DNA of 64,000 nt, from positions 4,030,001-4,094,000 of the forward strand of contig OY760226.1 in NCBI GenBank assembly GCA_963663395.1, read 5' to 3'. Each line of letters opens with the position of its first letter. Positions within the stretch are counted from its first letter, which is position 1. Made by a program: the position numbers and the translations under genes. Below are positions 43,869-51,115 of this stretch, piece after piece. The notes beneath the pieces were generated by a model. It was not told where the DNA came from and ran no database searches. It was given only the letters and a program-made list of their open reading frames with translations. The stretch is from Azophilus sp963663395. Its GTDB lineage: Bacteria; Pseudomonadota; Gammaproteobacteria; Pseudomonadales; Azotimanducaceae.

Positions 43869-44883
43869 TAGCCGCACGCTCGCAGAACATGGCGTCACCG
43901 TAGCTGAAGAACCGGTAGCGCGCGTCAACGGCCGCCGCATAGGCCGACATGACCCTGTCGTAGCCCGCGAACGCGCAGACGAGCATCAGCAGGGTGGACT
44001 CGGGCAGGTGAAAATTCGTGAGCAGCGCATCCACCGCCCGGATTCGGTATCCGGGCGTAATGAACAGGCGGGTCTCGCCCGCACCGGCCCCGATGCCACC
44101 CGGTGAGGCAGCCGCGGTCTCCAGCGCCCGCACCACCGTCGTCCCGACCGCCACCACACGGCCCCCCGCCTGCCTGCAGGCGTGAATGCTCGCCGCGGTT
44201 TCGGCCGAAATCTCGTAGCACTCGGCGTGCATGCGGTGCCGGGCGATATCCTCGGTGCGAACGGGCTGAAAAGTGCCGGCGCCGACATGCAGGGTGATGG
44301 TCGACACCTCCACTCCCCGTTCGGCCAGCCGTTTGAACAAGCCCTCCGAGAAATGCAATCCCGCGGTGGGAGCGGCCACCGCGCCGGGGCTGGCGGCATA
44401 GACGGTCTGGTAGCGGCTGCCGTCGCAGCGAGCCGGCGCGCGCTGGATATAGGGCGGCAGCGGCGTCTCGCCGAATCGCTCGAGAAAACCACTGACCGGT
44501 ACCGGAAACTCCAGGCGGAAGAACTCGCCCTCGCGTTCCACCACACCGAGGCGCCAGCCGGAGACATTCACGGTGCGTCCCGGCCGCAACGGCTTGCTCG
44601 ACCTGGCCTGGCAGAGCGCGACCCGCTCCGCCTCGATGCGCTCCACGAGAAGCTCGACTGAACCCCCGGTGTCCTTGACGCCATGCAGGCGGGCGTTGAT
44701 GACCCTGGTGTCGTTCACCACCAGCAGGTCCCCCGGCGCCAGCAGCCAGGGCAGGTCGCCGAATTGCCTGTGCTCCGGTCCACCGGCTGCCAGGTGCATA
44801 AGCCGACTCCCGTCGCGCTCCGGCAAGGGCGCCTGGGCAATCAGTTCGCGGGGAAGCGCGTAGGCGAAATCCGATTTCTGCAA
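43861..44883 (-). CDS. queA: S-adenosylmethionine:tRNA ribosyltransferase-isomerase
   Basis: A 340-residue QueA making epoxyqueuosine from preQ1-tRNA. Typical blocks: SDFAYALPRELIAQAPLPERDGSRL at the start, LVVNDTRVINARLHG, PLPPYIQR, YASPGAVAAPTAGLHFSE, LHVGAGTFQPVRTEDI and TNFHLPESTLLMLVCAFAGYD. The start codon is TTG 44883 (no in-frame ATG fits the family start). It is first in the queA-tgt-yajC string and divergent from tRNA-Leu. Confidence 0.95.
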   Translation of the reverse strand: MQKSDFAYALPRELIAQAPLPERDGSRLMHLAAGGPEHRQFGDLPWLLAPGDLLVVNDTRVINARLHGVKDTGGSVELLVERIEAERVALCQARSSKPLRPGRTVNVSGWRLGVVEREGEFFRLEFPVPVSGFLERFGETPLPPYIQRAPARCDGSRYQTVYAASPGAVAAPTAGLHFSEGLFKRLAERGVEVSTITLHVGAGTFQPVRTEDIARHRMHAECYEISAETAASIHACRQAGGRVVAVGTTVVRALETAAASPGGIGAGAGETRLFITPGYRIRAVDALLTNFHLPESTLLMLVCAFAGYDRVMSAYAAAVDARYRFFSYGDAMFCERAANV

Positions 44884-44917
44884 TTGGCTTTACCGACCAA
44901 TGAAGCGCGGACGGCGC

Positions 44918-44923
44918 ATTCTA
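44918..44923 (-). promoter_or_regulatory. Candidate -10 element upstream of queA
   Basis: The reverse strand reads GTGCGTAGAATGCGCC, giving TAGAAT about 35 bases before the queA start, with the same TGCG prefix as the ndk -10. No good -35 at 17 bases (TACCAC), so the assignment is tentative. The opposite-strand TAAGAT at about 44945 may serve tRNA-Leu. Confidence 0.35.
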
Positions 44924-44985
44924 CGCACTACCGGGCCGCGGTGGTAAGATTCGCCGCCCGGCGCCTGAAGCAGCCGGCGCCTGCT

Positions 44986-45072
44986 GCCTGGGTGGCGAAA
45001 TCGGTAGACGCGCCAGACTCAAAATCTGGTATGGGCAACCATGTGAGAGTTCGAGTCTCTCCCCAGGCACCA
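44986..45072 (+). tRNA. tRNA-Leu (anticodon CAA)
   Basis: An 87-nt tRNA with encoded CCA. Acceptor stem GCCTGGG pairs with CCCAGGC; discriminator A then CCA at 45070-45072. The anticodon stem CCAGA/TCTGG encloses the loop CTCAAAA, giving anticodon CAA, which reads UUG. A long variable arm (TATGGGCAACCATG) marks a class II tRNA, and the T-arm is GAGAGTTCGAGTCTCTC. It is the boundary between the housekeeping block and the accessory segment to 50.2 kb. Confidence 0.95.
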
Positions 45073-45446
45073 TTTCCCACATTTCACAACGCTGCAACCC
45101 GCTCTCCTGAGCGTCACTAACTAATTGTTTTTTATCCAAATCCTCATCGAACGTCGTCTTGACAGGCTCCGCACCGTCTCGCACGGCGACAACGACATTG
45201 AGGGCCAGTTCGTGGGTCGGACAGCGGAAACCCAACAGCCCCAACCGTTCGGGCCACCTCCAGGCAGTGTTCGTCCTTCGACATTGGCGCTGTGCAAGCG
45301 AAAGACAATCGCCACGCTGCAGTCCGCCCCGCACGTTCGATTTCAGGCTCGGATTTGCCCACGATTGTTCGTGTGTGAAATACGAATCGCGCCTGAATAA
45401 ACTTTGCGCCGGAGTGTGCAGAGCATGAATTTGGACCATTACAACG
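45073..45446. other. Spacer after tRNA-Leu, no gene seen
   Basis: These 374 bases separate tRNA-Leu from the broken surface-protein gene. A short AT-rich patch (AACTAATTGTTTTTTATCC, about 45117-45135) with a T6 run could end tRNA transcription. Open frames on both strands are short, overlap one another and match nothing I know. No integrase or attachment site is obvious. Confidence 0.4.
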
Positions 45447-46752
45447 GTGGCGTACATCAACACCAAGTGGCTGCAGGGTACCGCCGAGAAGTGGTTCGGA
45501 CGCTTCCTTGTCGCGCTTTCCTGCACCATTGCGCTGTCGCCGCTCGCGCTGGCAAAGGAAGAGTCTGCGCGCATCTCCCGGGTGTCGTTATTGCCTTCGG
45601 CTTCCCACCCCCTGCATGAAGGCTTCGTGCGCGTAGTCAACCGGTCGGCGGATCCGGGCAGGGTAACCATAGCCGCCATTGACGATGCGGGAATGCGCAT
45701 TGACGGTGTCGAACTCGACATCGGCGCCAGCCAGACACGGCACTTCAATTCCCATGACCTTGAAAACGGCAATCGACGATGCGGGCGCGGCCGCGGGCGA
45801 GCTGACGATGACCCTGCCGGCAGGAGGCGCCCGCACGGTGTCCGCGGCGGAATTGGAATCGACGGAGAACCGAAGCGATGCGGTCCGAGCGGCGCTACAG
45901 GGCGAACTCGGGGTGGGCGTCGGCAAGTGGCAACTGCTGTTGGCCGCGGAAACCCCGGTTGTGGCGATGAGCCTGCTGAAGAGCCCGGGGGGCCACCTGT
46001 CGAACCTGTCGACGGCGCCATATCGGTCGGTCGCGGGTGGCAATGCGATTCGGCAAATGGCGGAGGACATCGAAGCAGGCACCGCCATCGGTGCGCCGGT
46101 GACCGCTGATCTCGGCGGTGAGGGCGAGCTTGTGCATCTGCTGGACGGCGCCGATGCAGCCAGTTTTACCGTCGATTCGGGGACCGGGCAACTTCGCACC
46201 GCCGCGGGCGTGAACTACAACTTCGAAGCGAAGGATCGCTACGCCGTCGCGGTCGTCGCTGAGGATGGCGAGGGCGGCGATGCATCGATCGCGGTGACCG
46301 TCAAGGTCACCGACGAGGATGGCGAAGCGCCGCACACACCGGCCGAACCGCTACTGACCGGTGCCACCACGACCAGCCTGACGATCGCCTGGACCCCGCC
46401 GACAAACAACGGCCCGCCGATTACGAATTACACCGTCGAATACCGCGTGCTCAATACTGGGAACTTCGCCGAGTGGCCCCACACCGGCACAACGACTAGC
46501 GCCACCATCGAGAATCTCGATAAATCGACCATTTACCAGGCGGTGGTTCAGGCGACCAACGACGAGGGCACGAGCCTGCGCTCGACGCGGTTGCTGGCAA
46601 CGACTCGAGCGCCGCATTCCACTGAACCCGTCCATGCTCGCGACAGCTCCCACGAAGAACAACAGGGTGGCGCGAGCGGCATTCCGGTCACGCTGATCGA
46701 CAGCGGATTCGCCCCACCCTTGATGGCGGCAGGGTCACGGCAACCTTCATGA
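45447..46752 (+). pseudogene. Frameshifted secreted surface-protein gene with cadherin-like and fibronectin III domains
   Basis: Two frames encode one protein. The first (GTG 45447 to about 45770) gives a signal peptide (FLVALSCTIALSPLALA) and a repeat domain GFVRVVNRSADPGRVTIAAIDDAG ... HFNSHDLENGN. The second frame picks up at about 45775 with TAIDDAGAAAGELTMTLPAGG and LGVGVGKWQLLLAAETPVVAMSLL, the C-terminal half of the same repeat type, then a cadherin-like segment (FTVDSGTGQLRTAAGVNYNFEAKDRY ... VTVKVTDEDGE) and one fibronectin III domain (TTSLTIAWTPPTNNGPPITNYTVEYR). The join falls at the duplicated IDDAG motif, which suggests a deletion between two tandem repeats that left a frame change. 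It ends in an ATGA overlap with the next frame. Confidence 0.6.
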
Positions 46753-47573
46753 ATACCGTTGCAGACGCCGATGAGGTCCTGTACACGCAGACGGACGGGG
46801 GACGGACCTACCGGCTCGAAGGGTTGCTGTTCACGGGCTACAGCGATTTCCTGGTTTCGGGATACATGCGCCACGCACTCGCACACGAAGACGGAATCGT
46901 CTGGACCGCTTCCGACCAGACCACCCACTACCGGTCGGGCGACTTCGACTGGTTTATCGAAGACGGAAGACCGTTCAAGAAAACCGCCAGGGCGTTCGCC
47001 AACTGGATGAACGATCGCAACGTATTGTTCGTTTCCTCGCTGGAAAACATCACGGCGCAGAGCGTGGGATCCTCCCTTGAGGCAGTTTACTGCGACGACT
47101 TCCATGCCGGCGGTTTCGATGGGCGGGGATGGATCCCGCTTTGTGGGGAAATCGACGACTACATCGCCCACTCCGGTGACGGTAAGCAAAATACGGTGTT
47201 TGCGGGCGCTATCTATCGAGGTGTGGCCGGCGCCGCAATTCGGGACGGCGGCGTATTTGCCGCCAACAGCATTTTCGTCGAGTCGCCGAATGACTCGACG
47301 TCCCACGCCACCGCTGTGCTGGCGGCTTACGCCAGTGCGATGAAGGCGGCCAACCCGACCTGGGGCGCGGCGAAACAGCGCACCGAACTGATGCGCGTCG
47401 CCCGGCTGCAGGAATACGACTTCATCACCGGTTCGACGAATGACGTTGGCTCCCTGGTCACGGAGCGTCGCACCATCCGCGTGATTCTGCCGGCGTTTGC
47501 GCCGGGAACCGGCAACCGGTTGTTGACTGCCCAACAGACGATTACCGTAACTGTCACCGACCTAGCCGAGTGA
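46749..47573 (+). CDS. Subtilase (S8)-like fragment with a truncated cadherin-like end
   Basis: A 274-residue frame starting at ATG 46749, which overlaps the previous stop by four bases. Residues about 175-215 (NDSTSHATAVLAAYASAMK, then PTWGAAKQRTELMRVA) resemble the serine-nucleophile block of S8 subtilases (GTSxAxP...AA.L...P.W). I cannot find clear catalytic Asp and His motifs, so it is probably a C-terminal portion. The last residues TAQQTITVTVTDLAE look like the end of a cadherin-type repeat grafted on. No signal peptide. It may be the tail of the same ancestral secreted protease or adhesin as 45447-46752. Confidence 0.5.
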   Translation: MNTVADADEVLYTQTDGGRTYRLEGLLFTGYSDFLVSGYMRHALAHEDGIVWTASDQTTHYRSGDFDWFIEDGRPFKKTARAFANWMNDRNVLFVSSLENITAQSVGSSLEAVYCDDFHAGGFDGRGWIPLCGEIDDYIAHSGDGKQNTVFAGAIYRGVAGAAIRDGGVFAANSIFVESPNDSTSHATAVLAAYASAMKAANPTWGAAKQRTELMRVARLQEYDFITGSTNDVGSLVTERRTIRVILPAFAPGTGNRLLTAQQTITVTVTDLAE

Positions 47574-47704
47574 ATCAAGGGCGGTCGCCAATTCGTCCGC
47601 CTCGCGTCGCGCGGCACGAAAGCTTTGGCGAACTGTGGCATCGTCATGTCGCTACGTTTCTCCTTGCTGACCTCACCGTCGTGGCGTCGCTCGAGACTGT
47701 CTCC

Positions 47705-49009
47705 CTACCCGACGCCGAGTCCGAGCCGGTGAACGCCCGCGATCCGGCGGACATCTTCCGCCGGCACACCGGCATCCGCGGCGAACCGCGGCCATTCGGC
47801 CACCGCCGCCACGGCCTCGGCGACAACGTTGCGTGCCACCCGCGCCTTCAGGCCAGCGGTCGCCGCGAAACGAAGCACGTCCGCGCGTTCGAATCCGCTG
47901 CGCCGACCGGCGAGGCTCATTTGGTGCTCGCTGGTCCACGGACCTTTTCGATTGAACGCGTAAACGACGTCGTAGGCGGGCGACAACCGCCACACGCCGT
48001 GTCGATCCATCAGGAAGGAGATACTCTTGACGTGGTCGTCCTGGTTGCGCGAAACCAAGTTGAACACCGCCCGGCGAACCTGCTGTTCGACCGCGACCAT
48101 GCCCAGGCCGAGCAGGCGGATTGTTTCGACCGCCTGCTCGTACGAATGGGCCCCCGCGACGTTGTAGTCGAAGTGCCGCAGCGCGCCGAGCGACTGCATG
48201 TGCACTTTACGCCCGTTCCCGTCGCGGTCGAAACGCCGTGTCATGAAGTGGCTGCGGTCCCCTTCGTGGTGCAAGCGACACGGCGCCATCTCGATTCCCG
48301 CCGCGCGCGCCATCTGCGAGTACGCGTACTCGATGCGGCCGAAACCGCGAGGGTCGGCCAGTTCCCGGTCGCGGTTATTTGCGACCCCGTCGAACTTGAG
48401 GATCCAGTGCTCGAATCCAGCTGCGGTGTCCACCTGCCCGGACCGAAACTCACCGGTAGCGGGGTTCCAGGCCAGCACCGCCTTTGCACGAGCTCCGCCA
48501 GCCGAGGTCCCGACGCTGAGGATGTCCTCCAGCGCCGACCGGTCGTCTCCTACGCCGAGGCGTCCAACCAGTTCGGGGCGCTCGTCGAGAACGCGGTTCG
48601 CGAGATCGACGAGCTGCGCGATCTCCGTCGTGTACCGCCTGCCAGTTCCTCGCAGAGCTGGACGGAACTCAAGGGCTCCCATGCCACGGGAGCCCATATA
48701 GCACAGGCGATCCACCGCGCTGAACGCCTCCGCGCGGCGCCCCGTCTCTGCGAGCCACAGGTCGATCAGCACGTTCCCGAAACTGTCCGGCAGGGAGTCC
48801 GCCAGCAACCCTGGCAAACCGTAGAACGCCTCCCGGCCGAGCGCGGGAAACACGTACGGTGCCTCTCTGACTGGCATCACGATGGGGGACAGCTCTACAG
48901 CCGCCGCGGCGAATGCCGGATCGTACTGGAACACGCCCACGGCGTGCGCGTCGTCCCATGAAACGGCGCCAATGCGCCGACCCCACAGATCGACACTCGC
49001 GTCAGTCAC
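47705..49009 (-). CDS. hipA: HipA-family serine/threonine kinase toxin
   Basis: A 434-residue HipA-like kinase. The N-terminal couple_HipA-type region has LWGRRIGAVSW and YGLPGLLADSLPDSFGN; the kinase core has ILSVGTSAGGARAKAVLAW (ATP-loop), HWILKFDG, a FMTRRFDRDGNGRK segment and the catalytic RNQDDHVKSISFLMD followed by LSPAYDVVYA. E. coli HipA phosphorylates glutamyl-tRNA synthetase and causes persistence. The metal-binding Asn expected five residues after the catalytic Asp (DDHxKN) is Ser here. GTG 49009 overlaps the hipB stop by eight bases. Confidence 0.87.
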   Translation of the reverse strand: MTDASVDLWGRRIGAVSWDDAHAVGVFQYDPAFAAAAVELSPIVMPVREAPYVFPALGREAFYGLPGLLADSLPDSFGNVLIDLWLAETGRRAEAFSAVDRLCYMGSRGMGALEFRPALRGTGRRYTTEIAQLVDLANRVLDERPELVGRLGVGDDRSALEDILSVGTSAGGARAKAVLAWNPATGEFRSGQVDTAAGFEHWILKFDGVANNRDRELADPRGFGRIEYAYSQMARAAGIEMAPCRLHHEGDRSHFMTRRFDRDGNGRKVHMQSLGALRHFDYNVAGAHSYEQAVETIRLLGLGMVAVEQQVRRAVFNLVSRNQDDHVKSISFLMDRHGVWRLSPAYDVVYAFNRKGPWTSEHQMSLAGRRSGFERADVLRFAATAGLKARVARNVVAEAVAAVAEWPRFAADAGVPAEDVRRIAGVHRLGLGVG

Positions 49010-49361
49010 GCGATTCCTCGCCCCACGACCAGGCCGCTTCCGGCTCGCGGTCCTTCGCAGGCCGCGCCCGACGCCGTTCCTGCCCGCGCGCGGCCACGCG
49101 CTCGATAGGCCGGATGTCGCTTGACGGCACGGCGGCAGCGATGGCGTCTCCCACACCGAGCGCGAGGGCGACTCGCAGGAAGCTGTCCAGGCCACTGGGC
49201 AACCCTGCCTCCAGGCGGCGCAGTGTGCGCGATGAGATGCCCGCGTCCCGCGCGAGCGCCGCCTGCGTCACGTTCCGGGCCAGCCGCAGTTTCGCAATGC
49301 GCCTGCCCATCTCGAAACGCAGTCGCTGCGCAGTTGTCGCTCCATCCGAATAAACGGCCAA
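49002..49361 (-). CDS. hipB: HipB-like helix-turn-helix antitoxin
   Basis: A 119-residue XRE-type DNA-binding protein: MGRRIAKLRLARNVTQAALARDAGISSRTLRRLEAG is a canonical helix-turn-helix (about 18-53), with an Arg/Glu-rich tail. It sits directly upstream of hipA with overlapping stop and start, the usual antitoxin-toxin order. The longest start is TTG 49361; ATG 49310 (MGRRIAKL) is equally possible. AT-rich DNA with two direct repeats lies just upstream. Confidence 0.82.
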   Translation of the reverse strand: MAVYSDGATTAQRLRFEMGRRIAKLRLARNVTQAALARDAGISSRTLRRLEAGLPSGLDSFLRVALALGVGDAIAAAVPSSDIRPIERVAARGQERRRARPAKDREPEAAWSWGEESRD

Positions 49362-49363
49362 AA

Positions 49364-49416
49364 ATTGCCTTTTATTTCTATAATATATATTTAATAGGCT
49401 ATATATTGCCTTTAAT
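49364..49416. promoter_or_regulatory. AT-rich control region of hipBA with two 12-bp direct repeats
   Basis: ATTGCCTTTTAT (49364-49375) and ATTGCCTTTAAT (49405-49416) differ at one base and are 41 bases apart, close to four helical turns. Between them lies a very AT-rich stretch (TATAATATATATTTAATAG) unlike the GC-rich surroundings. Position and spacing suit cooperative HipB operators overlapping the promoter. Confidence 0.5.
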
Positions 49417-49431
49417 ATTTTTGAATTTCAA

Positions 49432-49677
49432 ATGAACTTCGGTCGACTTCGGTCGCGCTCCTTCCCAGGCACCGTGGTTTCCCGGAGTTGCCGCCAACTG
49501 GTCGATCCCGAACTTCCGGAGAACGCGCCTAGCTGCCGTTGCGGAAGACATTTCATCGTGTTCCCGGAGAATACGGATGCGGTGATTGTCCTGGACTGTA
49601 TCCACGCCAGTCCCGGCCTGCCGCGCAGATTGGTCAGTCTCTCGGACTCTATCAGTCCGAACCACCCGAAGAGTTAG
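49432..49677 (+). pseudogene. ParE/RelE-like toxin fragment
   Basis: An 81-codon frame whose second half, CGRHFIVFPENTDAVIVLDCIHASPGLPRRL, follows the C-terminal pattern of ParE/RelE toxins (a 'gr..ifY....d.i.vl.vlH...d..' core). The first half has no resemblance to the family's N-terminal helices and there is no antitoxin gene upstream, only the AT-rich hipB region. It is probably a decayed or recombined remnant, transcribed away from hipBA. Confidence 0.35.
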
Positions 49678-49732
49678 CTGCGGTAGCATGGCCTCGGCCA
49701 AACAGCCTGCAACAGACCCGGAGCGATTCACC

Positions 49733-50203
49733 ATGAAACACGCGATTACACGACGGGATTTCATGAACGGTGTTGCCATCGGCGCCGCCGCAAGCCTGCT
49801 TGCGCCCGCCGGGCTGGCAGCGCAGATCGCCCCGGGCAAGTCATCCGTTTACTACCCGCCAACCCGGACCGGATTGCGTGGCAGCCACCCCGGCTCCTAT
49901 GAAGTGGCGCATGCGCTGGCCTGGTCCGGGCAGAAGCCCGCCAGGCACAGGAAGCTGGGCGAGCACGGCTTCAATCACGAGACCGACATCAAGGCGATCA
50001 CCGTCAACCGCTGGCCGCACGGATACGCCTACGAATACATGTCCCTCGATGACCCCGAATGGGCGGAAGGACAGGCGCCGCATGAAATCGGACGAGCGCG
50101 TTTCGGGCGCATTTCAATCGCCAATTCGGACGCCGAAGGCCGGGCCTACCTGGATGCCGCCGTAGATGCCGGCTGGCGCGCCGTCGGGGAACAGACGGCA
50201 TAG
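49733..50203 (+). pseudogene. Tat-signal FAD-type oxidoreductase gene with the middle deleted in frame
   Basis: A 156-residue frame. The N-terminus (KHAITRRDFMNGVAIGAAASLLAP) is a twin-arginine signal, followed by VYYPPTRTGLRGSHPGSYEVAHALAWSGQKP, the usual start of a family of large exported proteins with an NAD/FAD-binding domain. At about residue 78 it jumps to FNHETDIKAITVNRWPHGYAYEY and ends EIGRARFGRISIANSDAEGRAYLDAAVDAGWRAV, the C-terminus of the same family. The full protein is about 600 residues or more (from memory), so the FAD domain is missing but the frame is intact. Confidence 0.65.
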
Positions 50204-50241
50204 AGGGGGTCATTCCACGAGGTTCAAAATGCGACCGCGTC

Positions 50242-51030
50242 TCAGAACTTCCAGACCAGCAACGCCTGTACCGCGCTCTCGTCGGTGGCGCCCTCACCCA
50301 GCTTGTTGAGCCAGAACTGGTACTCAATGCCCACCGCGATTCGTTCGGTCGGGTGCCAGCGAAGCTGCGGCTGGGCGAGTATCCATGCCTTGGCCTTCTG
50401 CCCGAACTCGTTTTTCGGCCCGCTTCGGTACTCGATATGGCCTTCGATGCTGAAACTGGACGCGCCGATCTTGAACGGGCGCCCGAAGTTGAAGTCCATC
50501 AGCATGGAGTCGCTCTCCTTCGGGGCACCTCCTGAATCCACGCCCTTGCTGGCATCGAACAGGGCCAGCGTATCGAAGTTGGCAAACGCAAAACCCGGGA
50601 GGTCCAGGGAAAGCCGAATGCCGGCACCGTATTTCAGGATCTTGGCGTCGTCCGCGCGCTGCAGCGTCGTAATGATCCCGATGTCCGAAACGATTCCAGC
50701 CCCGACCTCGTTGCCGGTGATCTTGCCGAGGCTGAAATTGGAATACCACTCGCCGTAGATGTCGAAGTCCTGGAATCCCGACCGTTGCGCGTCGATCACG
50801 TCGACGAACACGAAGTTGTCGCCGTACTTCCAGCCGTTCGCGTGCTGGAAGGTATAGACGAGGTGGACAACATCGCCCCCGCCGGCAAAGACGGGAATGT
50901 CCAGGTTGCCGACCTGCAACTGCAGTTCCGTGTTGCTCCACTGGAAGCCATGGCTGGGTGAGGCGGCCAGCAGCGCCGGCAGGGCCAGCAAAAGGCCGTG
51001 CCGGATTCGTTTGAATGCTTGCTTTTTCAT
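50242..51030 (-). CDS. Tsx-like outer-membrane channel protein
   Basis: A 262-residue beta-barrel protein resembling nucleoside-specific channel Tsx/OmpK. A signal peptide (LLLALPALLAASPSHG) precedes alternating amphipathic strands: FQWSNTELQLQVGNL, VVHLVYTFQHANGWKYGDNFVFVDV, DIYGEWYSNFSLG, SFSIEGHIEYRSGP, and the closing IAVGIEYQFWLNKLG ... VQALLVWKF, ending in Phe as outer-membrane proteins do. ATG 51030 (MKKQAFKRIRHG) is chosen because it opens the signal peptide and has GAGG just upstream. Divergent from the thiolase-like gene. Confidence 0.75.
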   Translation of the reverse strand: MKKQAFKRIRHGLLLALPALLAASPSHGFQWSNTELQLQVGNLDIPVFAGGGDVVHLVYTFQHANGWKYGDNFVFVDVIDAQRSGFQDFDIYGEWYSNFSLGKITGNEVGAGIVSDIGIITTLQRADDAKILKYGAGIRLSLDLPGFAFANFDTLALFDASKGVDSGGAPKESDSMLMDFNFGRPFKIGASSFSIEGHIEYRSGPKNEFGQKAKAWILAQPQLRWHPTERIAVGIEYQFWLNKLGEGATDESAVQALLVWKF

Positions 51031-51115
51031 CCTCGGGGAGCCGGGCCTGCGAAGCGCGCATAGCTTACTTCGAAAAACGGTATCATGCCGCGCTCCGAAG
51101 TCGCGGAGTGCATCG

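Noticed and set aside
42693..43871. A 392-codon plus-strand frame opposite tgt.
   Set aside because: Antisense shadow of a certain tgt gene.
45077..45446. Search for an integrase or excisionase next to tRNA-Leu.
   Set aside because: All frames are short and unlike recombinases.
44921..46021. A 366-codon minus-strand frame running across tRNA-Leu and the start of the broken surface-protein gene.
   Set aside because: It reads through the tRNA, a familiar false translation, and lacks any domain.
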